A stretch of 64,000 nt of DNA, from contig NZ_CP059449.1 of assembly GCF_022023855.1 (NCBI RefSeq), forward strand, positions 916,501 through 980,500, written 5' to 3'. This document shows positions 54,546-64,000 of the stretch, in pieces; position 1 is the stretch's first letter; each line of letters begins with the position of its first letter. The notes under the pieces were generated by a model that saw only the letters and a program-made list of their open reading frames with translations, was not told the origin of the DNA and searched no databases. The position numbers were made by a program, and so were the translations under genes. The stretch comes from Azospirillum brasilense (GTDB lineage: Bacteria > Pseudomonadota > Alphaproteobacteria > Azospirillales > Azospirillaceae).

Positions 54546-55390
54546 GTCGCCGGTCCTTCGGGCGGGATACCGGGCAGGCCGCCGCTCTGGCGGCGGGCGA
54601 GCAGCATCATGATCTCCGCCGCCGTCTCCTCGATGGAGCGGCGCGACACGTCGATCACCGGCCAGCCGCGCCGGGTGAACATGCGCCGCGCGTCGGTGAC
54701 CTCGGCCCGCACCACCTCGGGATCGACGTAGGTCGAGGACTCGTTCTGGTTCAGCAGCTTCAACCGGTTGCGGCGGATCTGCACCAGCCGGTCCGGGTCC
54801 TTGGTCAGGCCGACGACCAGCGGCCGGGTCAGCTTCTCGATCTCCGGCGGCATCGGGCATCCCGGGACAATCGGAATGTTCGCCGCCTTGATGCCGCGGT
54901 TCGCCAGATAGATGCAGGTCGGCGTCTTCGACGTGCGGGACACGCCCATCAGGATCACGTCGGCCTCGTGCAGGTCCCAGCTCGACTGGCCGTCGTCGTG
55001 CGCCAGCGCGAAGTCCATCGCGTCCATGCGTCCGAAATACTCGGCGTCCAAGGCGTGCTGGCGGCCGGGCTGACGCTGCGATTCCACACCGAGAAATGCG
55101 GCCAGCGCGTTGATCAGCGGGTCGAGCACCGGGATGCAGGGGACCTGCACCTCACGGCAGAAGTCCTGGAGGCGACGGCGCAACTTCTCATCGACCAGCG
55201 TGAACATGACGAGGCCGCGATTTTCCTGGACGCCCTCCAGAACCATGTCGAGCTGACGCTCGGTCCGCACGAGATTCCAGAAATGCTCGACCGGGCGAAC
55301 ATCGTCGAACTGGATGACGCAAGCGCGGGCGACGCTGTTGATCGTCTCGCCGGTCGCGTCCGACACAAGATGCAGGTGGAACTGTCTCAT
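54542..55390 (-). CDS. Pyruvate, phosphate dikinase regulatory protein (DUF299)
   Basis: A 282-residue bifunctional kinase/phosphorylase that switches PPDK (or PEP synthase) on and off. FHLHLVSDATGETINSVARAC opens the family; ILMGVSRTSKTPTCIYLANRG is the P-loop-like motif. This is the gene that flanks the chromosomal origin opposite hemE in Caulobacter and Rickettsia, matching its place here. First gene of the leftward ppsR-maf-aroE-coaE-dnaQ operon. Confidence 0.95.
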   Translation of the reverse strand: MRQFHLHLVSDATGETINSVARACVIQFDDVRPVEHFWNLVRTERQLDMVLEGVQENRGLVMFTLVDEKLRRRLQDFCREVQVPCIPVLDPLINALAAFLGVESQRQPGRQHALDAEYFGRMDAMDFALAHDDGQSSWDLHEADVILMGVSRTSKTPTCIYLANRGIKAANIPIVPGCPMPPEIEKLTRPLVVGLTKDPDRLVQIRRNRLKLLNQNESSTYVDPEVVRAEVTDARRMFTRRGWPVIDVSRRSIEETAAEIMMLLARRQSGGLPGIPPEGPAT

Positions 55391-55805
55391 CCGTCCCCAA
55401 CGTGTTGTGGAGAACCCGTCCGAATCTGTGGACAACGGGGATCTCCTGGATTCTGTCCCTCCGGGCGGGACTCGTCGCCCCCGCTGGCGCCCCCTTCGGG
55501 ACAATCCGCGCGCCCTCTCCGGAACATGGGTACAATGACTCGCGCGGACCATGTTATCCACGGGATTCCCAGGCTTCCCGGTATAGCATTTCCGCCGTTT
55601 CCGGCGAAAGCGTCCGGAGTCGTCCACAGAATCCAGATTTCGTCCACAGCGCGCCGTCCGGCCTGTGGACGATTCTGCGTAAAGCGGGGATTCCCGTTTT
55701 CCACAGGCACCCACCACCCCTTCTTCCTTTCTCTCTTTAAAAAGAATACTGAGTAGAGGGGAGACAACCCGCAGACCCGATTCACTCATAGGGGAACGAT
55801 CCGCC
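55391..55805. other. oriC: Chromosomal replication origin oriC
   Basis: A 415-base gene-free interval between the DUF299 gene and hemE. DnaA-box-like 9-mers: TGTGGAGAA (55406-55414), TGTGGACAA (55427-55435), TTATCCACG (55554-55562), TCGTCCACA (55620-55628 and 55640-55648), TGTGGACGA (55664-55672) and TTTTCCACA (55697-55705). Four are one mismatch from TTATCCACA, three share the TCGTCCACA form. An AT-rich tract with TTTAAAAAGAATA (55735-55748) follows and could be the unwinding element. Seven GANTC sites are present. Flanking genes match the known alphaproteobacterial oriC. I did not find clear CtrA sites. Confidence 0.9.
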
Positions 55806-56864
55806 GTGTCCGAGGCCGTGTCCAAGATTGCCAAGCCGATGCTCGCCGCCCTTGCCGGCGAGGTGCGCCAGCGCCCGCCCTTCTGGCTCATGCGCCAGGC
55901 CGGCCGTTACCTGCCGGAATATCGGGAATTGCGCGCCAAGGCCGGCAGCTTCCTGGACATGTGCTACAACCCCGATCACGCGGTCGAGGTGACCTTGCAG
56001 CCGCTGCGCCGCTACGACATGGACGCGGCGATTCTGTTCTCGGACATCCTGGTGGTGCCGCACGCCCTGGGCCAGCCACTAGCTTTCCTGGAGGGCGAGG
56101 GGCCGAAGCTCGACCCTGTGAGAAGCGTGGAAGACCTCGAGCGCTTGTCGCGCGACCGCTTCCACGAGCGGCTGGAGCCGGTCTACGAGACCGTCCGCCG
56201 CCTCTCCAGTGCGATTCCGGCGCACACCACGCTGATTGGCTTTGCCGGGGCGCCCTGGACGATCGCCTGCTACATGGTCGAGGGGGCGGGATCCAAGGAG
56301 TACGCGCACGTCAAGCGCTGGGCCTACGGCGATCCCGCCGGGTTCGGCGCGCTGATGGATCTGCTGGTCGAGGTGACCGCCGATTATCTGTGCACCCAGA
56401 TCGAGGCCGGGGCCGAGGTCGTGCAGCTGTTCGACAGCTGGGCGGGCGTCCTGCCGGCGGGCGAATTCCGCTGCTGGGTGATCGAGCCGACACGGCGGAT
56501 TGTGGACCGGATCAAGGCGCGCCACCCCGCGATTCCAGTCATCGGTTTCCCGCGCGGTGCGGGCCTCTCCTATGAGGAGTACGTCACGGGCAGTGGTGTG
56601 GATGCGGTCGGGCTCGACACCACCGTCCCGGTGGCTTGGGCGGCCGGGAATCTGCAATCCAGATTGCCGGTGCAGGGCAACCTCGACCCGATCATGCTCG
56701 CCGCCGGTGGCGAGGCCCTGCGCACCGCCGCGTCGGAGATTCTGGAGACGCTTGCCGGCAAGCCCTTCGTCTTCAACCTGGGCCACGGCGTGATCCAGAC
56801 CACCCCGCCGGACCACGTCGCCGAGCTGGCCCGTCTGATCAAGGACTGGCCGAACCGCGGCTAA
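55806..56864 (+). CDS. hemE: Uroporphyrinogen decarboxylase
   Basis: A 352-residue haem-pathway enzyme. [19 protein letters not shown] is the family's N-terminal signature with its carboxylate-binding Arg residues; [20 protein letters not shown] and FPRGAG follow. GTG start, 5-10 bases after a GGGGAACG stretch. Promoter must lie in or next to oriC, linking haem synthesis transcription to the origin as in Caulobacter. Confidence 0.97.
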   Translation: MSEAVSKIAKPMLAALAGEVRQRPPFWLMRQAGRYLPEYRELRAKAGSFLDMCYNPDHAVEVTLQPLRRYDMDAAILFSDILVVPHALGQPLAFLEGEGPKLDPVRSVEDLERLSRDRFHERLEPVYETVRRLSSAIPAHTTLIGFAGAPWTIACYMVEGAGSKEYAHVKRWAYGDPAGFGALMDLLVEVTADYLCTQIEAGAEVVQLFDSWAGVLPAGEFRCWVIEPTRRIVDRIKARHPAIPVIGFPRGAGLSYEEYVTGSGVDAVGLDTTVPVAWAAGNLQSRLPVQGNLDPIMLAAGGEALRTAASEILETLAGKPFVFNLGHGVIQTTPPDHVAELARLIKDWPNRG

Positions 56865-56913
56865 GCCCCGGCAGGTTCCAAGAAACGCGCAACAGGATGA
56901 GAAGGGGAGACCG

Positions 56914-57342
56914 GTGCTTTATCTCTGGGTCAAGGCTCTGCACGTCATCAGCATCATCGCCTGGATGGCCGGGCTTCTCTATCTACCGCGGCTGTTCGTC
57001 TATCATTGCGAGACGGCGCCGGGCTCCGAATCCTCGGAGCGGTTCAAGGTGATGGAGCGCCGCCTGCTGCGCGCCATCATGAATCCGGCGATGGGCGCCG
57101 CCTACCTGTTCGGAATCGCGATGATCGTGATGGAGCCGGCCTGGATGAAGCAGGGCTGGCTGCACGCCAAGCTGCTGTTCGTCCTGGCCCTGACCGGCAC
57201 GCACATGATGATGGCGCGCTGGCGGAAGGACTTCGAGGCGGACCGCAACACCCGCCCGCAGCGTTTCTTCCGCATGTGGAACGAGGCGCCGACCCTGCTG
57301 ATGATCGGCATCGTCATCTTCGTGATCGTAAAGCCGTTCTGA
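56914..57342 (+). CDS. hemJ: Protoporphyrinogen oxidase HemJ
   Basis: A 142-residue four-helix inner-membrane protein for the penultimate haem step. YLWVKALHVISIIAWMAGLLYLPRLFVYH is the signature (His10 a conserved haem ligand). LHAKLLFVLALTGTHM carries the conserved Lys. GTG start 50 bases after hemE, with GAAGGGGAG upstream. Convergent with the P-type ATPase. Confidence 0.95.
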   Translation: MLYLWVKALHVISIIAWMAGLLYLPRLFVYHCETAPGSESSERFKVMERRLLRAIMNPAMGAAYLFGIAMIVMEPAWMKQGWLHAKLLFVLALTGTHMMMARWRKDFEADRNTRPQRFFRMWNEAPTLLMIGIVIFVIVKPF

Positions 57343-57358
57343 TGGGAAGGGGCGGCGG

Positions 57359-60118
57359 TCAGCCCCGCCGCCCCATCACCCGGCGGGTGACCGCCTTCTC
57401 CGCCTCGACCGCCAGGAAGATCGCCAGACCGGCCGCCGTCATGGCCACCCACTGGGTCCAGTCCACCGCCGCCGTGCCGAACAGGCTCTGCAGGGGCGGG
57501 GCATAGGTGAAGGCGAGCTGGAAGACCAGCATCAGCCCGATGGAGATCCACACCGGGCGGCTGCCGAACAGCCCTCGCCGGTTCAGCACCGAGGCGGTGA
57601 CCGCCCGGGCGTTCAGCAGGAAGAAGATCTCCCCCATCACCAACGCGTTGACGGCCATGGTGCGGGCGACCGGCGTCGGGTCGCCGTGGCCCTCGTGCAG
57701 CAGGAAGAATCCAAAGCTGGTGGCGACCAGGAGTGCCATCACCAGCACCATGCGCCCGATCAGGAAGCCGGGCAGGATCGGCTCGTCCTGCGGGCGGGGC
57801 GGGCGCTTCATCACCGCCGCTTCCGGCGGCTCGAAGGCCAGCGCCAAGCCCAGCGTCACCGCCGTGACCATGTTGACCCAGAGAATCTGTACGGGCGTGA
57901 TCGGCAGCGTGTAGCCGGCCAGCACGGCGACCAGGATCACCAGCGCCTGGGCGCCGTTGGTCGGCAGCATGAACAGGATCGTCTTGCGCAGATTGTCGTA
58001 GACGGTCCGCCCTTCCTCCACGGCGTGGGCGATGGAGGCGAAGTTGTCGTCGGCCAGCACCATGCTGGCGGCCTCCTTCGCGGCCTCCGTGCCCTTGCAG
58101 CCCATGGCGACGCCGACGTCGGCGCGCTTCAGGGCGGGGGCGTCGTTCACCCCGTCCCCGGTCATGGCGACCGTGTGGCCGGCCGTCTGGAGCGCGCGGA
58201 CGAGGCGCAACTTGTGCTCCGGCGTGGTGCGGGCGAAGACGTCGGTGTCGCGCGCCACGGCGACCAGCGCCGCGTCGTCCAGCCGGTCCAGTTCGGTCCC
58301 GGACACGGCGTCGCCCGACAGGTTGAATTGCCGCCCGATGGCCTGGGCGGTGCCGGCGTGGTCGCCGGTGATCATCTTGACGCGGATTCCCGCCGCCTGG
58401 CACTCGGCCACCGCCGCCACCGCCTCCTCGCGGGCCGGATCGATGAAGCCGCACAGGCCGAGCAGGATCAGCCCCTCCCGCACGTCGTCCATGTCGAGCA
58501 CAGTCTGGCCGGGCAACGCGGGGCGGGCGGCGAGCGCCAGGACGCGCTGGCCACGCGCCGCCAAGTCCTCCACCTGCACCCGCCAGTGGGCGGCGTCGAG
58601 CGGCGCGCTGCCGCCGTCCGCAGCCCGTACGTGCGTACACATGGACAGCACGCGCTCTGGCGCGCCCTTAACGTACAGCAGCCCGTGCCCCTCATGGTCG
58701 TGGTGCAGAGTGGCCATGTACTTGTGTTCGGATTCGAAGGGGATGACGTCCGTACGCGGGCAGCGGGCGGCTTCCTCCCGCGCGTCCAGCCCGGCCTTCA
58801 TGCCGAGCGCCAGCAGGGCGCCGTCGGTCGGGTCGCCGGCCACCGTCCAGCCGCCGCTGCCATCGCCGCCATCCTCGCCGCGCTGAAGCTCCGCGTCGTT
58901 GCACAGCAGGGCGGCGCGGGCCAGCTCGACCAGCACGGGATCGGCGGCGGGATCCAGGGCCTTGCCGTCGCGGCGGAACTCGCCTTCGGGGCGGTAGCCG
59001 GTGCCGGTCACCGCGCAGTCGCCCGCCGCGGTTACCACGGTCTGCACGACCAGCTCGTTGCGGGTCAGCGTGCCGGTCTTGTCGGAGCAGATGATCCCGA
59101 CCGAGCCCAGCGTTTCCACCGCCGGCAGGCGGCGGATGATGGCGTTGCGCCGGGCCATGCGGGTGACCCCGATGGCCAGAGTGATCGTCATTACCGCCGG
59201 CAGCCCTTCCGGAATCGCCGCTACCGCGAGACCGACCGCGGCCATGACCATGTCCGGCCAGGGTTCCCCCTGCACCAGCGAGCCGTAGAGGAAGGTCAGC
59301 GCGGTCAGCGCCAGGATGCCGATGGTCAGCCAGCGCCCGAAGACCGCCATCTGGGCGAGCAGCGGCGTGGTCAGCTCCTCAACGCCCGCCAGGAGCGTGC
59401 CGATGCGGCCCAGCTCCGTCCGGTCCCCCGTGGCCACCACGACGCCCGTGGCCTGTCCCTGGGCCACCAGCGTGCCGGAATAGGCCATGCCGCCGCGCTC
59501 CGCCAGGGGAGCGTCCGCGGCCACCGCGTCGGCGCTCTTGGCGACCGGCACGGACTCCCCGGTCAGCGCTGCCTCCTGCACGCGCAGCCCCTTGACCCGG
59601 ACCAGCCGCAGGTCCGCCGGCACCTTGTCGCCCGAGGCCAGCAGCACCCGGTCGCCGGGTACCAGATCCTCCGCCGGGACGGTGACCTGATGGCCGCCGC
59701 GCAAAACCACCGCCTGCGGCGACAGCATGCTGCGGATGGCGTCCAGCGCCTGCTCCGCCTTGCCTTCCTGGACGTAGCCGATGGCCGCGTTGATCAGCAC
59801 CACGCCGGCGATCACCGCGGCGTCGACGAACTCGCCGAGCAGAACCGTGACGATTCCCGCGCTGATCAGCACATAGATCAGCAGATTGTCGAACTGCGCC
59901 AGGAAGCGCATCAGCGCCGACCGGCGGGGTGGTGGAGTCAGCCGGTTGGGGCCGTACCGCCGCCGGCGCTCCGCCGCCTCGTCGGGCGTCAGCCCGTCGT
60001 CGGGGCTGTCCAGCGCGGCCAAGGCCTGGTCCGGGGGCTGGGCGTGCCAGGGCAGGGGGTCGGTGGAGGTTTCGGGAGCAACGATGGTTCCGGGTCCGGA
60101 ACGGTCATGCGGGCTCAT
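57359..60118 (-). CDS. P-type cation-transporting ATPase (P2-like)
   Basis: A 919-residue ion pump. The phosphorylated Asp is D346 in [15 protein letters not shown] is the dephosphorylation loop; [12 protein letters not shown] is the membrane PEGLP motif of P2 (Ca2+/Na+/K+-like) pumps; [12 protein letters not shown] closes the ATP domain. Ten membrane helices fit the length. The N-terminal cation-ATPase domain ([23 protein letters not shown] segment) is present. Cation is not determinable; Ca2+ or Mn2+ are common guesses. I start at the ATG before SPHDRSG; the frame is open upstream. Confidence 0.9.
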   Translation of the reverse strand: MSPHDRSGPGTIVAPETSTDPLPWHAQPPDQALAALDSPDDGLTPDEAAERRRRYGPNRLTPPPRRSALMRFLAQFDNLLIYVLISAGIVTVLLGEFVDAAVIAGVVLINAAIGYVQEGKAEQALDAIRSMLSPQAVVLRGGHQVTVPAEDLVPGDRVLLASGDKVPADLRLVRVKGLRVQEAALTGESVPVAKSADAVAADAPLAERGGMAYSGTLVAQGQATGVVVATGDRTELGRIGTLLAGVEELTTPLLAQMAVFGRWLTIGILALTALTFLYGSLVQGEPWPDMVMAAVGLAVAAIPEGLPAVMTITLAIGVTRMARRNAIIRRLPAVETLGSVGIICSDKTGTLTRNELVVQTVVTAAGDCAVTGTGYRPEGEFRRDGKALDPAADPVLVELARAALLCNDAELQRGEDGGDGSGGWTVAGDPTDGALLALGMKAGLDAREEAARCPRTDVIPFESEHKYMATLHHDHEGHGLLYVKGAPERVLSMCTHVRAADGGSAPLDAAHWRVQVEDLAARGQRVLALAARPALPGQTVLDMDDVREGLILLGLCGFIDPAREEAVAAVAECQAAGIRVKMITGDHAGTAQAIGRQFNLSGDAVSGTELDRLDDAALVAVARDTDVFARTTPEHKLRLVRALQTAGHTVAMTGDGVNDAPALKRADVGVAMGCKGTEAAKEAASMVLADDNFASIAHAVEEGRTVYDNLRKTILFMLPTNGAQALVILVAVLAGYTLPITPVQILWVNMVTAVTLGLALAFEPPEAAVMKRPPRPQDEPILPGFLIGRMVLVMALLVATSFGFFLLHEGHGDPTPVARTMAVNALVMGEIFFLLNARAVTASVLNRRGLFGSRPVWISIGLMLVFQLAFTYAPPLQSLFGTAAVDWTQWVAMTAAGLAIFLAVEAEKAVTRRVMGRRG

Positions 60119-60478
60119 GATGTCAACCAAACCGTTTCTGTCCTGAACGTTCAGGTCGTGCGCTGGTGGCCTGGATAACAGGGGATGCGGCATCGTGACC
60201 CGGACGAAGACGCGCAAGAATCCAGCCCGTTTCCAAGAATTCGCTTTCATTTGACTTGCAGACGGCGTTCCGCTAACCATCTTTCCCACCACGGGGCGGC
60301 AAGCCTCGCGGGCACCCATCCCACATCCGCCGTTCCGTCCCTCCCCAACGATCTGGGCGCGACGTCCGACAGGCATTCCCAGCCTTCAGCGCCGTTCGAC
60401 GCTCAACCGACGCACCCTGCGCCGGCCCGGGACCTCTGGCACTCCCCCTCGCATGACCGATTCCCTTAAGGCACCCCC
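60119..60478. promoter_or_regulatory. Divergent intergenic region upstream of rho and the cation ATPase
   Basis: A 360-base gap with no convincing gene. TTGACT (60251-60256) followed after 17 bp by TAACCA (60274-60279) is a weak rightward promoter candidate for rho, with a long C-rich leader of about 190 bases that could serve as a Rho-utilisation site for autoregulation. That last point is inference from rho biology. Confidence 0.4.
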
Positions 60479-61735
60479 ATGCATCTCCAAGAGCTGAAGT
60501 GCAAGAGCCCCGCCGAACTGCTGGCGTTCGCCGAGGAACTGCAGATCGAGAACGCCAGCACTCTGCGCAAGCAGGACATGATGTTCGCCATCCTCAAGCA
60601 GCTGGCGGAAAACGATGTCCCGATCTACGGCGACGGCGTGCTCGAGGTTCTTCAGGACGGCTTCGGGTTCCTGCGCTCGCCGGAGGCCAACTATCTTCCC
60701 GGCCCTGACGACATCTATGTCAGCCCCAGCCAGGTGCGCCGCTTCAGCCTGCGCACCGGCGACACGGTCGAAGGCCAGATCCGCGCGCCCAAGGATGGCG
60801 AGCGCTACTTCGCCCTTCTCAAGGTCAACACGATCAACTTCGATGCGCCGGACAAGGTCCGCCACCGCATCAACTTCGACAACCTGACCCCGCTCTATCC
60901 GGAAGAGCGGCTGCGCATGGAAGTCGACGACCCGACCAAGAAGAACTACACGGGCCGCATCATCGACCTCGTGGCGCCGCTGGGCAAGGGCCAGCGCGGG
61001 CTGATCGTCGCCCCGCCGCGCACGGGCAAGACCGTGATGCTGCAGAACATCGCCCATTCCATCGCAACCAACCACCCGGAAGCCTATCTGATCGTCCTGC
61101 TGATCGACGAGCGTCCGGAAGAGGTGACCGACATGGCCCGCTCCGTGCGGGGCGAGGTCATCAGCTCCACCTTCGACGAGCCGGCGACGCGCCACGTCCA
61201 GGTTGCCGAGATGGTCATCGAGAAGGCCAAGCGGCTGGTCGAGCACAAGCGCGACGTGGTCATCCTGCTGGACTCCATCACCCGTCTGGCCCGCGCCTAC
61301 AACACCGTCGTTCCCTCCTCGGGCAAGGTGCTGACCGGCGGTGTCGACGCCAACGCGCTGCAGCGCCCGAAGCGCTTCTTCGGTGCGGCCCGCAACATCG
61401 AGGAGGGCGGTTCGCTGACCATCATCGCGACCGCGCTGATCGACACCGGCAGCCGCATGGACGAGGTGATCTTCGAAGAGTTCAAGGGCACCGGCAACTC
61501 CGAGATCGTGCTGGACCGCAAGCTCTCCGACAAGCGCACCTTCCCGGCCATCGACATCTCCAAGTCGGGCACCCGCAAGGAGGAGCTGCTGGTGGACAAG
61601 GGCACCATCTCCAAGATGTGGATCCTGCGCCGCATCCTGATGCCGATGGGTGTGACCGACGCGGTGGACTTCCTGGTCGACAAGCTGAAGCACACAAAGT
61701 CGAACTCGGAATTCTTCGAGTCCATGAATCAGTAA
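60479..61735 (+). CDS. rho: Transcription termination factor Rho
   Basis: A 418-residue hexameric RNA helicase. N-terminal [20 protein letters not shown] and the cold-shock-like RNA-binding domain ([30 protein letters not shown]) precede the ATPase core with PPRTGKT (179-185), RPEEVTDM and [13 protein letters not shown]. Complete, normal length. Ended by a strong hairpin terminator. Confidence 0.98.
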   Translation: MHLQELKCKSPAELLAFAEELQIENASTLRKQDMMFAILKQLAENDVPIYGDGVLEVLQDGFGFLRSPEANYLPGPDDIYVSPSQVRRFSLRTGDTVEGQIRAPKDGERYFALLKVNTINFDAPDKVRHRINFDNLTPLYPEERLRMEVDDPTKKNYTGRIIDLVAPLGKGQRGLIVAPPRTGKTVMLQNIAHSIATNHPEAYLIVLLIDERPEEVTDMARSVRGEVISSTFDEPATRHVQVAEMVIEKAKRLVEHKRDVVILLDSITRLARAYNTVVPSSGKVLTGGVDANALQRPKRFFGAARNIEEGGSLTIIATALIDTGSRMDEVIFEEFKGTGNSEIVLDRKLSDKRTFPAIDISKSGTRKEELLVDKGTISKMWILRRILMPMGVTDAVDFLVDKLKHTKSNSEFFESMNQ

Positions 61736-61745
61736 TCGGTGGTTT

Positions 61746-61780
61746 CCTCTCCCCCATCCGGTCCAAGGGCGGGGGAGGGC
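61746..61780. repeat. GC-rich dispersed repeat after rho
   Basis: CCTCTCCCCC and GGGGGAGGGC arms flank a 15-base centre, an imperfect member of the same family as 14822-14844, immediately before the rho terminator. Confidence 0.45.
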
Positions 61781-61783
61781 ACA

Positions 61784-61822
61784 AAAAAGGCGGGAGGCCC
61801 CAATGGAGCCTCCCGCCTTTTT
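61784..61822. terminator. Bidirectional intrinsic terminator between rho and secB
   Basis: A 10-bp stem GGCGGGAGGC / GCCTCCCGCC (61789-61798 with 61808-61817), A5 on the left and T5 on the right, serving both rho and the convergent secB. Confidence 0.9.
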
Positions 61823-61875
61823 GTTTGCCCGAAACCGATGGCCCGGATCAGAACGCTGCCGTCAGAATCGCCATA

Positions 61876-62373
61876 TCAGAACGGCGACTGCGGCGCCTCT
61901 TCGGCCTGGGCCTGCTGGCCGGCGGTCTGGCGACGGTACAGGTCGACGAAGTCGATCGGGTTGATCATCAGCGGCGGGAAGCCGCCGTCCTGGGTGCAGC
62001 CGGCCACGATGGCGCGGGCGAACGGGAACAGCATCCGCGGCGCCTCGATCAGCAGCACCGGGCGGTGATGCTCCTGCGGCAGGCCCGGAAGCTGGAACAG
62101 GCCGCCGTAGGCGACCTCGACCAGGAAGGCGGTCGCCTCGGCCTGCTTGGCCTCGCAATGCAGCTTGAGCACGACCTCGTAGACGTCCTCGCCCATCGGC
62201 TGAACCTGCACGTCCACGCCGATGTTGACCTGCGGCTGCGGCTGGCCGGGCAGCAGGCTTTGCGGTGCGTTGGGGTTCTCGAAGGACAGGTCCTTCACAT
62301 ACTGCGCCAGCACATGCATCGGCAGCGACGAGGCGGCTTCCTGATCTTGACCGTTGATCTGCTGATCGGACAT
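61876..62373 (-). CDS. secB: Protein-export chaperone SecB
   Basis: A 165-residue tetrameric chaperone that hands unfolded exported proteins to SecA. LAQYVKDLSFENPNAPQSL and FPFARAIVAGCTQDGGFPPLMINPIDFVDLY are family signatures. The ATG before SDQQINGQDQ has an AGGAG site; the ten codons upstream lack similarity. Unusual only in its Gln-rich ends. Confidence 0.97.
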   Translation of the reverse strand: MSDQQINGQDQEAASSLPMHVLAQYVKDLSFENPNAPQSLLPGQPQPQVNIGVDVQVQPMGEDVYEVVLKLHCEAKQAEATAFLVEVAYGGLFQLPGLPQEHHRPVLLIEAPRMLFPFARAIVAGCTQDGGFPPLMINPIDFVDLYRRQTAGQQAQAEEAPQSPF

Positions 62374-62473
62374 GGACAACTCCTGGCCGCGGGGCGGCAT
62401 CACGATGGAAAGGTCTTCAAGACCCGCTGGCTAGCACGGAACCGCTGGCTCCACAAAGTGAAACCGGTGCGTT

Positions 62474-63091
62474 TCACCCGCGGTCGTTGCGGTAGGGCGA
62501 ACCGGGCGGCGCCCAGCGGGAGTCCCCGAGCTTGGGCGTGTCGTCCGGCCCGTCGCGGTCCGCCGGACCGGCGTTTCCCGGACGGCCGCCATCGGGGTCG
62601 ACCTCCTGGTAATCGACGTCGATCACACCCGGCGGCGGGCGGTCGGGCGGCCCGCCATGGGGGCCGTTCGGATTGCCGGCGTTCCAGCCTTGGCCACCCG
62701 CCTGACCGCCCATGCGGCCGTGCATCTGGAAGGAGGCCGCGCCTTTCATACGGTCGAACAGCCAGCGGCCCAGAGCGTTGCGGATCGGGCGCACGAACAG
62801 CAGGATTCCGACGATGTCCGTCAGGAAGCCGGGGATGATCAGCAGCAGGCCGGCGACGACGACGCAGAACCCCTCGAATACGGCGCCGACCGGGCTCTCG
62901 CCGCGCTCCGCCGCCTCCTGCGCGCGTTTGAGAACGGACAATCCCTGCCACCGGATCAGCACGGACCCGAGGATGGCGGACAGGATCACCAGCCCGACCG
63001 TCGGGCCGGCGCCAATCCAGTCGCCGACCTCGATGAAGGTGGCGATTTCCGCGATCGGCAGCAAAAGGAACAACAGCAACAGGGGATTCAT
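62474..63091 (-). CDS. fxsA: FxsA family membrane protein
   Basis: A 205-residue inner-membrane protein with N-terminal helices PLLLLFLLLPIAEIATFIEVG and GPTVGLVILSAILGSVLIRWQG, then VFEGFCVVVAGLLLIIPGFLTDIVGILLFV. The C-terminal 70 residues are a Gly/Pro-rich, charged tail. FxsA relatives modulate phage exclusion in E. coli; the general role is unclear. Upstream of secB, an arrangement usual in alphaproteobacteria. Confidence 0.9.
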   Translation of the reverse strand: MNPLLLLFLLLPIAEIATFIEVGDWIGAGPTVGLVILSAILGSVLIRWQGLSVLKRAQEAAERGESPVGAVFEGFCVVVAGLLLIIPGFLTDIVGILLFVRPIRNALGRWLFDRMKGAASFQMHGRMGGQAGGQGWNAGNPNGPHGGPPDRPPPGVIDVDYQEVDPDGGRPGNAGPADRDGPDDTPKLGDSRWAPPGSPYRNDRG

Positions 63092-63331
63092 GGCCGTCCT
63101 TGCTCTTTCAACCCCGAGGGCCTATCTACACCAGGGTACGTCACCCGATCTTTGGTTGGAAGAACAGCTCCGGCACGGGTCATCGGGTGGAATCCTCGGC
63201 GGAGAGGGCGAGCTGGGATCTGGTCCCGGCACCGTTCCGGTACACTTAATGCTCACCCGCCGGAGGGTCCAGTAGTGGATCAAGCGGGGCCGGTGATTTC
63301 GGGGCCGGCCTTCAGTCACCCGGAAGGATGG

Positions 63332-64000
63332 ATGATGGGAGATGGGTTTGTGTTCGTCGAGATCCTGATCTTCGCGATGATCGCGGCGTTTCTCGTGTAC
63401 CGGCTGCGCAGCGTGCTCGGCCGCCGCACCGGTGAGGAGCGTCAGCGGCCGAACCCCTTCACGGCCCGCCCCAACAACCAGCCCGACAACGTGGTGGCGA
63501 TGCCCAACCGCGAGCGGCCCCTGCCGAACACCGCCCCGTCGCCCGACGAGCCGGTGTCGCTGGCCACGGCGCTGGAGCAGATCAAGGCCGCCGACCCCAG
63601 CTTCGACGAGAAGTATTTCCTGCAGGGCGCCCGCGGCGCCTTCCAGATGATCGTGGAGGCCTTCGCCAAGGGCGACACGGCCACCCTGCGCCCCCTGCTC
63701 TCGGACGAGGTCTACGACAACTTCGCCCGCGCGGTGCGCGAGCGCCAGTCGGCCGGCGAGACGCTGGAGACCCGCATCGAAACGATCACCGACGCCGATG
63801 TGGTGGAGGCCCGCATGGACGGCCGCACCGCGCTGGTCACCGTGAAGTTCGTGTCGGAGCAGATGAACGTCGTGCGCAACAGCGCCGGTGCCGTGGTGGA
63901 CGGCGATCCCAACGCCGTGGTCGAGGCCGTGGACGTCTGGACCTTCGCCCGAAACACCCGCGCCGGCGACCCGAACTGGGCGCTCGTCGAAACCCGCACC
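63332..64000 (+). CDS. Tim44/TimA-family protein (partial, runs off window)
   Basis: At least 223 residues, truncated by the window edge. An N-terminal membrane anchor (VFVEILIFAMIAAFLVYRLR) is followed by a Pro-rich linker and a Tim44-like domain (FLQGARGAFQMIVEAFAKGDTATLRPLLSDEVYDNF). Alphaproteobacterial TimA is thought to be an inner-membrane protein related to mitochondrial Tim44. Starts at 63332 or 63335 (two adjacent ATGs) after GGAAGG. Divergent from fxsA; the 240-base gap between holds no gene I can see. Confidence 0.88.
   Translation, partial: MMGDGFVFVEILIFAMIAAFLVYRLRSVLGRRTGEERQRPNPFTARPNNQPDNVVAMPNRERPLPNTAPSPDEPVSLATALEQIKAADPSFDEKYFLQGARGAFQMIVEAFAKGDTATLRPLLSDEVYDNFARAVRERQSAGETLETRIETITDADVVEARMDGRTALVTVKFVSEQMNVVRNSAGAVVDGDPNAVVEAVDVWTFARNTRAGDPNWALVETRT

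Noticed and set aside
55391-55805. CtrA sites (TTAA-N7-TTAA) in oriC
   Set aside because: No such pair is present; single TTAA-like sequences are too weak to call.
57686-60178. An 830-codon open frame antisense to the P-type ATPase
   Set aside because: Typical shadow frame of high-GC coding sequence, no domain or ribosome-binding site.

Overview
The window is GC-rich, densely packed bacterial chromosome with no rRNA, tRNA, CRISPR array, prophage or insertion sequence that I can see. Gene content and order point to an alphaproteobacterium, most likely Rhodospirillales and Azospirillum-like (an inference from gene order and family resemblance, not a database match). The clearest marker is the origin neighbourhood: dnaQ-coaE-aroE-maf-DUF299 | oriC | hemE-hemJ-...-rho, with mnmE-mnmG-rsmG-parA-parB and parS sites about 10 kb away. 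The oriC layout between hemE and the DUF299 gene is the one described in Caulobacter and Rickettsia.

Region by region: 0-5 kb holds polyamine synthesis (speD-speE), a divergent class-I amidotransferase-like hydrolase (PuuD type), a MarR regulator facing an FAH-family hydrolase, and exonuclease III. 4.9-15.7 kb is an envelope glycan island: four glycosyltransferases, a PAS-GGDEF diguanylate cyclase, a very unusual ABC exporter with a degenerate, expanded nucleotide-binding domain, a stand-alone cyclic-nucleotide-binding protein and a polysaccharide deacetylase. The deacetylase runs through a small membrane protein into a Yej-type peptide importer (16.2-22.2 kb). 22-32 kb is mixed housekeeping and accessory: a DUF882 lipoprotein, a metallo-beta-lactamase-fold hydrolase, a PQQ-type sugar dehydrogenase with a DUF2231 membrane partner, an orphan OmpR-type regulator, a RibA with a degenerate RibB-like N-terminus, an L,D-transpeptidase and a YggS protein. 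32-35 kb holds two tandem paralogous porins with strong terminators and upstream dyads.

From 35 kb on the gene set is core: DUF3576-leuS-lptE-holA, a phytase-like esterase, the parAB/rsmG/mnmG/mnmE chromosome-segregation and tRNA-modification block with parS sites, a [2Fe-2S] ferredoxin, a DUF255 protein, ogt and quinone oxidoreductase. Then come dnaQ-coaE-aroE-maf-ppsR, the replication origin (about 55.39-55.81 kb; seven DnaA-box-like motifs and seven GANTC sites), hemE-hemJ, a P-type cation ATPase, rho, secB, fxsA and the start of a Tim44/TimA-like gene that runs off the window.

The most notable features are: (1) the degenerate ABC exporter with its cNMP-binding partner inside a glycosyltransferase island; (2) a 43-bp GC-rich repeat present as two inverted copies inside an intact glycosyltransferase gene, translated in frame; (3) the oriC/parS architecture; (4) several short tandem-repeat insertions in or at the ends of genes. 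Starts were chosen from Shine-Dalgarno-like sequence, family length and overlap with neighbours; several are GTG or TTG.
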